Shown one piece after another: positions 37,143-45,834 of a stretch of DNA of 64,000 nt. Location of the stretch: NCBI RefSeq assembly GCF_901875575.1, contig NZ_CABFMF010000066.1:6095-70094 (forward strand), written 5' to 3'. Made by a program: the position numbers and the translations under genes. Position 1 is the first letter of the stretch, and each line of letters starts with the position of its first letter. Below the pieces are notes generated by a model, which saw only the letters and a list, made by a program, of their open reading frames with translations, was not told where the DNA came from and did no database searches. Source of the stretch: an uncultured Streptococcus sp. (GTDB lineage: Bacteria; Bacillota; Bacilli; Lactobacillales; Streptococcaceae).

Positions 37143-37181
37143 CACGTCGAATGTGTAAGCTTGTTGGAGAAACGTAGTTAA
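37143..37181 (+). repeat. rumA 3'-end-like att scar, copy D (Tn916 truncation point)
   Basis: Reads HVECVSLLEKRS-stop in plus orientation. It begins within 10 bp of the last recognisable Tn916 base, so the deletion of the Tn916 left half ended exactly at an att-like site. Confidence 0.75.
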
Positions 37182-37209
37182 TCCTCAAAAGGTTCCCCAA
37201 ACCTTTTGA

Positions 37210-37275
37210 ATCCCACAGACGCATCATGTTGAGGTGGTAGCACTGCTTGTACGAGCTGAGGTATCAGCAAAGTAA
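37210..37275 (+). repeat. rumA 3'-end-like att scar, copy E
   Basis: Reads IPQTHHVEVVALLVRAEVSAK-stop. The match to rumA (FPQTHHVECVVLL) extends upstream through QTHH, the longest of the scars. Core at 37225. Together with copy F, 129 bp later, it mirrors the B-C pair at the mega left end. Confidence 0.78.
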
Positions 37276-37353
37276 AAATAGATGCTCCGCCCATGGGATA
37301 GGACTCGTAGAGTGAGGAGGGGGATCGACGAAATGATACGGTAAGTCCGAGAC

Positions 37354-37386
37354 GCTTAGTGTGTAGTGTTGCTGGTAAAAGTCTAG
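37354..37386 (+). repeat. rumA 3'-end-like att scar, copy F
   Basis: Reads A-stop-CVVLLVKV-stop, i.e. copy C (AECVALLVKA-stop) with the Glu codon changed to TAG. The following bases (AAACCTTGTAACGAAAGGGG) match those after copy C. Confidence 0.7.
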
Positions 37387-37415
37387 AAACCTTGTAACGA
37401 AAGGGGTTAAGAAGA

Positions 37416-38262
37416 GTCTGGGACAATAGTCTCTTATCTCCAAAAAAAGCAACGGATTTGCCGTTGCTTTTTTGCATGGTTACGATAGTCTTGGTAAAAT
37501 AGAATTGCTTAATAAACCATTTAGAAAGGCTATCCCATGCATATTCACTATAACACAAATCAAACAACTTTACCACTAGAAATCAGTTTCTTCTTGCCAC
37601 AAGACCATCTCGTCTTTACTATTGAAAAAGTGGTGAATACCTTGGAGGATAGTCATTTCCACGCCTTCTATCATGCTTTTGGTGGTCGCCCGTCTTATCA
37701 CCCCAAAATGCTTGTATCTACTCTTCTATTTGCCTATTCACAAGGGATTTTCTCTGGTTGAAAAATTGAAAAAATGATGATTGAAAATCTGGATATGCAG
37801 TACCTAACAGGACAGTTGGTTGTCAGCTACCGTACCATCAATCGGTTTCGTGTCGCTGAAGGGATGGAAGAACTCATTCGTAATCTTTTCATCGACCTCA
37901 ATCTTCGTTTAAAAATGGAAGAGTTAGTGACTTTAGATTGTCTGTTTATTGACGGGACTAGGATTGAAGCCAATGCCAACAAGTATAGTTTCGTGTGGAA
38001 GAAAGCGACAGAGAAATTCTCCGCCAAACTTCAAGAACAGATACAGGTCTATTTTCAAGAAGAAATCACACCCCTTATCCATCAGGCTATTAAGCTGGAT
38101 GAAGAAGAACCAATTTCTTCAGAGCAGTTGCTTGCATTCGCTCAAGTCCTTGAAGAAGAATTGGAAAAACTGAACCAGGACATTGAGGAGACACCCGTTA
38201 AAGGAAAGGATGAACGTAAAACCCAGCGTCGTAAACTCAAGAAAGTCTTGCGTAAAGTCTAT
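37416..38262 (+). mobile_element. IS1182-family insertion sequence fragment
   Basis: An IS left end (with a GCAACGG...CCGTTGC hairpin and T-run at about 37442-37471) precedes the 5' part of an IS1182-type transposase. The copy stops abruptly near 38262 where phage terminase sequence takes over, so the right half of the IS is missing. Confidence 0.7.
37537..38262 (+). pseudogene. IS1182-family transposase, N-terminal part with internal stop
   Basis: The frame starts MHIHYNTNQTTLPLEISFFLP and shows the family region HAFYHAFGGRPSYHPKMLVSTLLFAYSQGIFSG. A TGA at 37759-37761 replaces an Arg codon, then the frame continues KIEKMMIENLDMQYLTGQ... VVSYRTINRFRV and the DDE-domain start LDCLFIDGTRIEANANKYSFVW. 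It is cut after about 240 codons. Non-functional. Confidence 0.8.
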
Positions 38263-38263
38263 G

Positions 38264-38563
38264 GGATTTACCGTAGTTCCTTTTGGACAAGGATTTAAGA
38301 ATATGTCACCACCAACGAAAGAACTTATGAAATTAACACTAGAACAAAAAATAGCCCACAGTGAGAATCCTGTTCTTAGATAGAATATGGATAATATATT
38401 TATTAGGACAGACTCTGCAGGGAATATCAAAGCAGATAAGGAAAAGTCCACAGAAAAAATTGATGGTGCGATTGCTACCATCATGGCACTTGATAGAGCA
38501 ATTAGGTGTGGTAATTCTAATACTGAAAGTGTATATGACAGCAGGGGCATTTTATTTATGTAA
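38264..38563 (+). pseudogene. Phage terminase large subunit, C-terminal fragment
   Basis: Reads GFTVVPFGQGFKNMSPPTKEL... KIAHSENPVLR, a TAG at 38381-38383, then NMDNIFIRTDSAGNIKADKEKSTEKIDGAIATIMALDRAIRCG... to TAA 38561. The pattern is the end of the nuclease domain of HK97-type terminases, where the stop replaces a Trp codon. The 5' part has been replaced by the IS1182 fragment. Confidence 0.75.
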
Positions 38564-38626
38564 AGATAGGACTTGCTTTTGTGCGTTATTTAGTATATAA
38601 TAAAGCACAAAAGGAAGTGAAAAGTA

Positions 38627-39223
38627 ATGAATGAGGATAAGATAAGAGAAATTATAAAACAGAATAACGGAATAATAACGGCAAAGGAAGTATCATATAA
38701 TAAAATCGACTCTTGGTATCTTACAAATATGGTGCAAAAAGGAGAACTTGAAAGAGTAGCAAGAGGTGTTTATTTCGATCCGAATTTTGAAAATTATGAT
38801 GAACTTTATTTTTTTCAGCTTCAAAATAAGGCTTGTATTTATTCATATCAAACAGCACTATACTTGCATAAAATAACAGATAGATTGCCTTTTACTAATG
38901 AGGTAACAGTAAAGCAAGGTTACAATGCATGGCGTATTAAGGATTCTACGATTGTTCATCAAGTTAAAAAAGGATGGTATGAACTTGGTAAAACTGAAAT
39001 CAAAACTGATATGGGAAATACTGTGTATGCATATGATATGGAAAGAACTATTTGTGATTTAGTGAGAGATAGAAAAAATCAAGACACAGAGATATTTTCA
39101 AAGGCTTGGAATCTATATATCAAGAAAGATTCTAAGAATATATGGAAACTAAGAAAATATGCCAAGGAATTTGGAATAGCACAGCAAATAGAGGAAATAC
39201 TTGAGGTGATTGTACATGAATAA
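38627..39223 (+). CDS. abiEi: AbiEi-family antitoxin
   Basis: 198 residues. N-terminal winged helix (IKQNNGIITAKEVSYNKIDSWYLTNMVQKGELERVARGVYFDP) is the AbiEi DNA-binding antitoxin domain; the C-terminal part (YDMERTICDLVRDRK) belongs to the AbiEi_1/AbiEi_3-like group. Represses its own operon and counters AbiEii in type IV toxin-antitoxin systems that abort phage infection. RBS AAAGGAAG precedes. Overlaps abiEii by 8 bp. Open and intact while surrounding phage genes are broken. Confidence 0.88.
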   Translation: MNEDKIREIIKQNNGIITAKEVSYNKIDSWYLTNMVQKGELERVARGVYFDPNFENYDELYFFQLQNKACIYSYQTALYLHKITDRLPFTNEVTVKQGYNAWRIKDSTIVHQVKKGWYELGKTEIKTDMGNTVYAYDMERTICDLVRDRKNQDTEIFSKAWNLYIKKDSKNIWKLRKYAKEFGIAQQIEEILEVIVHE

Positions 39224-40049
39224 AGATAGCATAACACAAAAACTAAGGAATAAAGCAAAGGAACTTGATTTAAATTATAATTTGGTGTTGAGTAAATTTT
39301 TCTTTGATGAATTTCTAAAATTACTTTCTGACAGTGTGCATCGAGAAAATTTTATGCTTAAGGGCGGAATGCTATTAACGTATTCTTTAGGGGTTCAAAA
39401 TAGAGCTACACAGGACATTGATTTTTTAGTTAAGGGATGTCCATTAGAGCCCGTAAAAATGAGAAAAGTTTTAGCAGAAATTATTGAAGATGGTAAACAA
39501 TCAGATATCTGGTTTGAATTAAAGGGTGATGCTGAAGACATTAGAGCGGAGGATGAATATGGTGGACTGAGATTTCACATAATTGGTCACTTAGCTAATA
39601 TTAAAATTCCGTTTAGTATTGATATTGCTACAGGTGATCCAATTTATCCTTTCCCAAGGATAGAAAGATATAGCACAATTTTGGGTGATAATATTGAGTT
39701 GAAGATTTATCCTCTAGAATCTGTGCTATCAGAGAAACTACAAACAGTACTTGCAAGAGCGGAAAATAATAGTAGAAGTAAAGATTTTTACGATATCTAT
39801 GCTATTTTGAAAAATAAAATAGAAGATATCAATGTGAAAGAACTTAAAGTAGCAGTTTCTATGACATTTAGGTATAGAAAGACTGTGATTTCTAAGGATG
39901 AAGCAAAAGTTATTATTAGTCATATTAATGAGGATTCTTTGATTAAAGAACGATGGATAAGATATCAAAAGAAAAATCCATATTCTAAAGGAATTGAGTT
40001 TAGTGAAATAACTGAAAGTCTAAACGTTTTAGTCGAAATGTCTATGTAA
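39216..40049 (+). CDS. abiEii: AbiEii-family nucleotidyltransferase toxin
   Basis: 277 residues from ATG 39216 with GAGGTGAT as RBS. The nucleotidyltransferase core is seen as LKGGMLLTY (GG motif, about residue 45) and TQDIDFLV (DxD motif, about 65); ...LPLESVLSEKLQTVL.. and RSKDFYDIY are further family signatures. DUF1814/AbiEii proteins are GTP-binding or tRNA-modifying toxins. Likely cotranscribed with abiEi. Complete, suggesting retained addiction or defence function. Confidence 0.9.
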   Translation: MNKDSITQKLRNKAKELDLNYNLVLSKFFFDEFLKLLSDSVHRENFMLKGGMLLTYSLGVQNRATQDIDFLVKGCPLEPVKMRKVLAEIIEDGKQSDIWFELKGDAEDIRAEDEYGGLRFHIIGHLANIKIPFSIDIATGDPIYPFPRIERYSTILGDNIELKIYPLESVLSEKLQTVLARAENNSRSKDFYDIYAILKNKIEDINVKELKVAVSMTFRYRKTVISKDEAKVIISHINEDSLIKERWIRYQKKNPYSKGIEFSEITESLNVLVEMSM

Positions 40050-40159
40050 ATAATGAAAATAAAAATCCCGTAAATCAACCATTGTTTTAAGGGATAAAAT
40101 TAAAGCAAAGCATCTCTTAGGAGGTGCTTTTTCTATGCAAATAAATAGGAGGAATTTGA

Positions 40160-41452
40160 ATGGGAATATTAAGTGGATTATTCAAAAGTCGTGATAAGCC
40201 AACAAATAGAACAAATGGAAGTGCATATAGTTTTTTAATGGATGGTTCTTCATCTGGTAGAAGAGTAGATGAATGCTCGGCTATGCAGATGACCGCAGTA
40301 TATAGTTGTGTTCGTATTTTATCTGAAGCAGTTGCAAGTTTGCCACTTCATGTATACCTTAGAAGCGATACAGGAACTGAAAAAGCAATAGAGCATCCGT
40401 TATATAAGGTGCTGCACGATGAACCAAACCCTGAAATGACAAGTTTCGTTTTTAGAGAAACTATGATGACACATTTACTCCTTTGGGGTAATGCTTATGC
40501 CCAGATTATCAGAAATGGTAAGGGTGAAGTTTTAGGACTTTATCCGCTTATATCGGATAGGATGAAAGTGGATAGAGATGATAAGGGCCAAATTTGTTAT
40601 GAATACTTTGTAAGTGATTCAGATGCAGGAACATAAAAACAAGGGATTGTTAAGTTAAACGGGTCAGATGTTCTTCATATTCCAGGACTTGGTTTTGATG
40701 GTCTTGTTGGCTATTCACCTATTGCAATGGCTAAAAATGCTATAGGCATGGCAATTGCAACAGAAGAATATGGAGCTAAGTTTTTTGCTAATGGGGCAAC
40801 ACCAAGTGGAATTTTAGAATATCCTGGAACAGTAAAAGATCCTGAGGCTATGAGGGAAAGCTGGTCTAAGGGTTTTTCGGAAAGAAATAGCCATAAGATA
40901 GCGATTTTGGAAGAAGGAATGAAGTACACGCCGATTTCCATTTCTCCAAATGAAGCACAGTTTTTAGAAACAAGAAAATTTCAAATCAATGAGATAGCTA
41001 GGATTTTCAGAGTACCACCTCATATGGTAGGTGACCTTGAGAAGTCTGGTTTTTCTAATATCGAGCAGCAATCTCTAGAGTTTGTGAAGTACACTCTTGA
41101 TCATTGGGTAGCAAGATGGGAGCAATCCATTGTTCGAAGGCTTTTTACTAAGGAGGAAAAGAAAAAGTACTATATCAAATTCAATGTTGATGGAATCCTT
41201 CGTGGAGATTACCAATCAAGAATGAATGGCTATGCTATCGGAAGACAAAACGGATGGATGTCTGCCAATGATATTAGAGAATTAGAAAACCTTGATCGTA
41301 TTCCTAGTGAAGAAGGCAGGGATTTGTATCTCATAAATGGAAATATGCTCCCACTAAACCGTGCCGGAGCATTTGCAGGTGATGAAGGGAAGGAGGAAGA
41401 ACCAAATGAAGAAGTTTTGGAAGTGGAAGAACGAAGTGAAAAACCAAAATGA
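40160..41452 (+). pseudogene. Phage portal protein, interrupted by a stop codon
   Basis: HK97-family portal: N-terminal SAYSFLMDGSSSGRRVDECSAMQMTAVYSCVRILSEAVASLPLHVY; a TAA at 40634-40636 after codon 158; the same frame resumes with KQGIVKLNGSDVLHIPGLGFDGLVGYSPI through ...FRVPPHMVGDLEKSGFSNIEQQSLEFV to TGA 41452. A single substitution explains the stop. The intact protein would be about 430 residues. Confidence 0.82.
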
Positions 41453-41459
41453 ATAGGAA

Positions 41460-42143
41460 GTGACAGAACGAATCTTATTCCTTAATGGAACGATAGCTGA
41501 AGAATCTTGGTTTGATGATGATGTAACACCACAGCTTTTCAAAGATGAGTTAAATAAGGGGAATGGAAACATTACTGTTTGGATTAACTCTTCAGGAGGC
41601 GACTGTGTAGCAGCAGCTCAAATCTACAATATGCTAATCGACTATAAGGGTGGTGTCACAGTCAAGATTGATGGCATAGTAGCAAGTGCTGCATCTGTTA
41701 TTGCAATGGCAGGAACAAAGGTTTTAATGAGTCCTGTATCCATGCTTATGATCCACAATCCTATGACTGTTGCTTTTGGAAATAAGGGGGAGATGGAAAA
41801 AGCAATCTCAATGCTAGATGAAGTGAAAGAGTCAATCATCAATGCCTATGAAATTAAGACCGGACTGTCCAGAGCAAAACTATCTCATCTAATGGATTCA
41901 GAAACATGGATGGATGCTAATAAAGCTGTAGAGCTTGGTTTTGCAGATGACATCTTAAAAAGAAGTGAAGCTAATGACATGGAAATTCCACAGGTTTCAA
42001 TGATGTATCAGGAGGCACAAGTAGTAAATTCACTGATGGATAAGCTAGCTGCTAAATGCAAGATAGAAAATAAAGAAACAAACAAAGGCATCAAGGCGGA
42101 CGAATTAATGGACCGTCTTTTTTTAATGAAAAATTGGAGGTAG
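41460..42143 (+). CDS. ClpP-like phage head maturation protease
   Basis: 227 residues from GTG 41460 with GGAAGTG-type upstream context. S14/ClpP fold: ITVWINSSGGDCVAAAQIYNML; catalytic Ser in IVASAASVIAMAG (about residue 78); His in LMIHNPMTVAFG (about 103). Processes the capsid scaffold in HK97-like phages. Lies 7 bp after the portal. Intact, but its phage is not. Confidence 0.85.
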   Translation: MTERILFLNGTIAEESWFDDDVTPQLFKDELNKGNGNITVWINSSGGDCVAAAQIYNMLIDYKGGVTVKIDGIVASAASVIAMAGTKVLMSPVSMLMIHNPMTVAFGNKGEMEKAISMLDEVKESIINAYEIKTGLSRAKLSHLMDSETWMDANKAVELGFADDILKRSEANDMEIPQVSMMYQEAQVVNSLMDKLAAKCKIENKETNKGIKADELMDRLFLMKNWR

Positions 42144-42147
42144 AAAA

Positions 42148-43324
42148 ATGAGTAAGATTTTAGAGATGATTGAAAAACGTAATAAAGCTTGGGAAGGTGC
42201 TAAGGCATTCCTTGATAGTAAGAGAGAGAAGGACGGCCTTATTTCTGAAGAAGATGCTTTGGTCTATGACAAAACGGAAAAGAAGGTCCATAATTTTAGC
42301 CTAGAGATTGAGCGTCTACAGAAGATGGAAGAACTAGATAAAGAATTATCCAAACCTACATTAAATGCTATTGTAACAAAACCTATGAAAGTAGATGAAA
42401 AAGAGGAGAAGGAAGGCAGAGCAAGAGATGAGTATAAAAATGCGATGCTAAATGCTCTGCGTACGAACTTTAAGAGAGTAGAAAATGTTCTTCAAGAAGG
42501 TGTTGATGCAGATGGTGGGTATTTGGTTCCAGACGAGTACGATGACAGATTGATTGAGACGCTTGAAGAAGAAAATATCATGCGTTCTCTTGGAACAACT
42601 ATCACAACAAGTGGTCAGCATAAAATCAATATTGCTATGTCAGATCCTGCAGCAGCTTGGATTGAAGAAGGTGGAGCACTTAACTTTAGAGATTCTAAGT
42701 TTGCACAGGTGCTTCTTGATGCACATAAACTTCATGTAGCAATCAAAGTAACAGAAGAGCTATTATACGATAATGCATTTAAACTAGAGGACCATAATCT
42801 TGACTGCTTTTGGTAAAGCACTGGCAAACGCAGAGGAAGATGCTTTCCTAAACGGTGATGGTACTGGCAAACCAACTGGTATTTTTAATAAAACTAATGG
42901 AGGAACTTATCTAAAGGACGTCACAGCAGTAAAATCTGATGATTTGATTGACCTTATCCATGCATTAAAACGTTCATATAGAAAGAATGCTACTTTTATC
43001 ATGAATGATAAGACAATCGCACAGGTGATAAAGCTTAAAGATAACAATGGTGCATATATTTGGCAGCCATCTTATCAGGATAGTGAGCCTGATAGAATTC
43101 TTGGTTATCCAGTTAAGACTTCTGCCTTTGCACCAGAAAATGCAATCGCATTCGCTGACTTTAGCTATTACAACATTGGTGATAGAGGAGCTCGTTCTTT
43201 TAAAGAACTTACTGAACTATTTGCAGGTAATGGAATGATTGGTTTTGTGGCTAAGGAGAGAGTCTATGGGAAGCTGGTATTAAAAGAGGCTGTTCAGATT
43301 CTACCAATTAAGGCTACATCATAA
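42148..43324 (+). pseudogene. HK97-type major capsid protein with a +1 frameshift
   Basis: First frame MSKILEMIEKRNKAWEGAKAFLD (scaffold-like coiled N-terminus) through ...HVAIKVTEELLYDNAFKLEDH; near 42792 one extra A moves the frame, ending the first at 42816. Removing one A restores HILTAFGKALANAEEDAFLNGDGTGKPTGIF and the rest to 43324. The capsid fold and its GTGKPTG loop are recognisable. About 391 residues if repaired. Confidence 0.85.
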
Positions 43325-43345
43325 TTAATGGAAAGGGTGCTGATT

Positions 43346-43624
43346 ATGGTTGTAAGTCTAGAAGAAATGAAAAACTATCTTAGGGTGGATACCAGTGAAG
43401 ATGATAATCTTATTAGCACCCTTATCCAGTCCGCAGAGAAGATGTGCCTTGCTATTGCAAGAAAAAATGAAGAAGAAATCATCAGAGAAAACTTTGAAGA
43501 ATATAAGGTGGCGGTTCTATATGGGGCTGCCTATCTTTATGAACATAGAGAAGAAGCCGACCATCATGAGTTAACAATTACACTTAGATCTATGCTATTT
43601 GGAGCAAGAAAGGTGGGATTTTAA
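43346..43624 (+). CDS. Phage head-tail connector protein
   Basis: About 92 residues from ATG 43346 (MVVSLEEMKNYLRVDTSEDDNLISTLIQSAEKMC), chosen because GAAAGGG lies upstream. LKxYLRVDxxEDD at the N-terminus is the signature of gp6-like (HK97) connectors. Forms the ring below the portal. Abuts the next gene. Confidence 0.75.
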   Translation: MVVSLEEMKNYLRVDTSEDDNLISTLIQSAEKMCLAIARKNEEEIIRENFEEYKVAVLYGAAYLYEHREEADHHELTITLRSMLFGARKVGF

Positions 43625-43932
43625 TGAAAATTTTACTATTAAATGAACGCATTACTATAGAAAAAAGCAAAATTGAAGTGGATAAAATAGGAAATCATAA
43701 AAATGTGTGGAGTAAATACTATTCTTGCTATGCAACCATTAGCAGTGAAAGTCCGCAGGAGGAAACAAGTAGTGGTGCTGTGTGGGATGAAAGCAAGATT
43801 GATTTTACTATTCGCTACAGTAGAGAGGTAGCTGATATTTTATCAATAGGTTTTAGAGTAATCTTTCATAATTCTATTTATGGTATAATAAGATTAAGCA
43901 GAAAGAAGTTTGATAAATTTAGATTGACCTAA
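43624..43932 (+). CDS. Phage head-closure/adaptor protein
   Basis: 102 residues of beta-rich sequence (NERITIEKSKIEVDKIGNHKNVWSKYYSCYATISSES... DILSIGFRVIFHNSIYGIIRL), the pattern of SPP1 gp16/HK97 gp7-type head closure proteins. Starts at the previous stop. Last recognisable phage gene; no tail genes follow. Confidence 0.65.
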   Translation: MKILLLNERITIEKSKIEVDKIGNHKNVWSKYYSCYATISSESPQEETSSGAVWDESKIDFTIRYSREVADILSIGFRVIFHNSIYGIIRLSRKKFDKFRLT

Positions 43933-44081
43933 GGTCAAGAAGGTATTTGGAACATTTAGTTATATACATTCCTGTTTGTCGCGATAATACATTGTACTGG
44001 CTATACAAAAAAGATGTATAGAAACCAGTAGATAATAGAATAAAGAATGGAAAGAATATAAAAATAATATGAGGTGATTAT

Positions 44082-44711
44082 ATGGCTGAAATTAGATTTA
44101 AAAATCTACCTAAGTTGTTAAGTAGTATGGAGAAAAAAGAATGGATTATTGATAGCTTTTTATTCAATTACAAAAATGAGGATTATGTTGTAATATTAAA
44201 GTTATATAGTGATACAGAAAGAAAGCCATCTGAATATGCTAAGGTAAAATTAGAATTCATTAGGGCTAATAATATTAATGAATCTATACAAGCATATGCG
44301 GATTTTTTCGAGGTTCACTTCAATTCTTTAAATGAATTTGCGGATTTTTTTAATATAAATAAAGGTAGTGAAAATAGAAATTTATTTGTAGACTTCTCTG
44401 AAATTTTTTCAAAATTTATACCAGATAAAAAGTATGAGGAAAAGCAAGGTTTAATTAAACAGCTCCAAGGTTCAAGATGTGAGGGAAACAATCCTAACGC
44501 AATATACTGTTATGATGTAAGAAGAAGTGGAGAGATTAATGGAAGAAAGAATACCAGATCAAAGGCGAATAGTAATAAGGCGTATACTCTAAGAAGAAGT
44601 TTGTATGAAAAATATAAAGAGGATAAAAATCTTAGTTTCTTCTTTTCTGATAAATTAGAAGATGAAAGAACTGATGAGGAAATACTAAAGCAAGTTGCTG
44701 CTAGACACTGA
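44082..44711 (+). CDS. Unrecognised 209-residue protein at the prophage edge
   Basis: Very AT-rich gene with RBS GAGGTGAT. Predicted cytosolic, alpha/beta N-terminal half (FKNLPKLLSSMEKKEWIIDSF...), then NNPNAIYCYDVRRSGEINGRKNTRS... LRRSLYEKYKEDKNLSFFFSD. The C-terminal segment is rich in R and K and might bind nucleic acid. It loosely recalls DUF6037-type accessory proteins of mobile elements but I cannot confirm this. It is isolated between the phage remnant and att copy G, a usual place for accessory cargo genes. Confidence 0.5.
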   Translation: MAEIRFKNLPKLLSSMEKKEWIIDSFLFNYKNEDYVVILKLYSDTERKPSEYAKVKLEFIRANNINESIQAYADFFEVHFNSLNEFADFFNINKGSENRNLFVDFSEIFSKFIPDKKYEEKQGLIKQLQGSRCEGNNPNAIYCYDVRRSGEINGRKNTRSKANSNKAYTLRRSLYEKYKEDKNLSFFFSDKLEDERTDEEILKQVAARH

Positions 44712-44823
44712 TTTGTTATATATGGATTAAACCTTTTAACGATAACCTTATGCTATTGTCAAAAGGTTTATAGACATGTTCCCACATACATGTTCACTTG
44801 ACATACATAGTGTTCACTCGTTT

Positions 44824-44856
44824 CATGTGGAGTGTGTGGTACTGCTTTTAAGAGCT
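44824..44856 (+). repeat. rumA 3'-end-like att scar, copy G
   Basis: CATGTGGAGTGTGTGGTACT and the following bases encode HVECVVLLLRAD. It is the copy closest in protein sequence to rumA itself (HVECVVLL). It separates the phage block from the alpha/beta hydrolase gene. Confidence 0.78.
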
Positions 44857-44908
44857 GATCGAACAAGGAAAATTAGCTAGTGAAAGTCCTACAGTAAGGA
44901 GTTTAAAC

Positions 44909-45688
44909 ATGAAATTCCATGAATTTGGGGATAAGAATTTACCTCCTATCTTACTAATACACGGTGGTGGCAGTTCTTGGTGGAATTATCTTCGTCAAGC
45001 ACGTATCTTGTCAGAAAAATACCGTATTATTCTACCCACTTTGAATGGACACGGCGAGGAACATCAACTTGATTATGTTTCTACTGAAGATTCTGCATTG
45101 GAGATTCTAGACTATATCAAAGCAAACTGTGGTGGGAAATTGTTTGCAATCGGTGGTGTTTCACTTGGTGGTCAAATTGCCATGGAGCTTTTGTCTTTAG
45201 ATAGTGAAATTGCTGAGAAGGCCATCATAGACGGAAGCCTCTGTATTCCTCAACCAAGGTTATCAAAAACCAGCATCTTTCTAGTGTCTCTATTTGGTAA
45301 ACTGATGTTCAATAAATTCTCTTGCAAACTTCAGTTAAGCATGATGAACAAACTCTATCCTAAACTGGCTTATCCAGAGGAAATAAAAGCTTATTATTTG
45401 GAGGATCTTCCAAGGACGCCTGTTAAAACATTGGTGACCATTTACCAAACCTATATGGGGCATTACAAGCTGAAAGATATGATTTCTGCTAGCAAGGCTC
45501 AGGTTCTGTATATCTATGGTGAAAAAGAATTGAACTGTGTGAAAGAATCAGCGAAATTATTTCATCAGCTACATTCAAATACAATTTTGTATGAAGCAAA
45601 GGGTTATAATCACGGTTATTTATCATCTTACCTACATCAGGAGTGGATTGATTTAGTTGAGCCGTTTTTAAAGAGCAATCAACGTTGA
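44909..45688 (+). CDS. Alpha/beta hydrolase
   Basis: 259 residues, alpha/beta hydrolase fold: ILLIHGGGSSWWNY with the oxyanion HGG (about 16-22), nucleophile elbow GGVSLGGQ with Ser about residue 87, and catalytic His in GYNHGYL (about 238). No signal peptide. Substrate unknown. The stop codon at 45686 lies inside att copy H, and att copy G lies 53 bp before its start, so the gene is carried as a small att-bounded cassette. Confidence 0.85.
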   Translation: MKFHEFGDKNLPPILLIHGGGSSWWNYLRQARILSEKYRIILPTLNGHGEEHQLDYVSTEDSALEILDYIKANCGGKLFAIGGVSLGGQIAMELLSLDSEIAEKAIIDGSLCIPQPRLSKTSIFLVSLFGKLMFNKFSCKLQLSMMNKLYPKLAYPEEIKAYYLEDLPRTPVKTLVTIYQTYMGHYKLKDMISASKAQVLYIYGEKELNCVKESAKLFHQLHSNTILYEAKGYNHGYLSSYLHQEWIDLVEPFLKSNQR

Positions 45689-45716
45689 AGCGGTCGTACT
45701 GCTTGTACGAGCTTAG
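45681..45716 (+). repeat. rumA 3'-end-like att scar, copy H
   Basis: Reads NVEAVVLLVRA-stop. Overlaps the hydrolase stop codon. Followed by a hairpin (AGCCTTG...CAAGG with T-run, about 45733-45757) like the one after copy C. Confidence 0.75.
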
Positions 45717-45785
45717 AAAAAAATGTTGACGAAAAAGCCTTGGTGTCAAGGATTTTTTGGTATCCTCAAAAAGGTAATTTTACAA

Positions 45786-45814
45786 TTGACAATTTGTCAG
45801 TAGAGTAGTATAAT
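45786..45814 (+). promoter_or_regulatory. Promoter and palindromic operator of the first TetR gene
   Basis: TTGACA (45786-45791), 17 bp, TATAAT (45809-45814): full consensus. TGACAATTTGTCA (45787-45799) is a 13-bp palindrome overlapping the -35. The same palindrome recurs at 46535-46547 before the ABC genes. Autorepression by the TetR protein is inferred. Confidence 0.8.
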
Positions 45815-45834
45815 TTGTAATCAGGAGGAATAAA

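Larger units (their letters stand above)
38262..43932 (+). mobile_element. Decayed HK97-type prophage head module
   Basis: Order terminase large (end), abiEi-abiEii, portal, ClpP-like protease, major capsid, head-tail connector, head-closure protein is the canonical head-morphogenesis order with a toxin-antitoxin insertion. Terminase, portal and capsid are all disrupted. There is no integrase, lysogeny, tail or lysis gene, so only a fragment persists. Confidence 0.8.

Noticed and set aside
38119..38550. Minus-strand 143-codon frame over the IS1182/terminase joint
   Set aside because: It crosses two unrelated plus-strand genes with clear protein similarity; an accidental frame.
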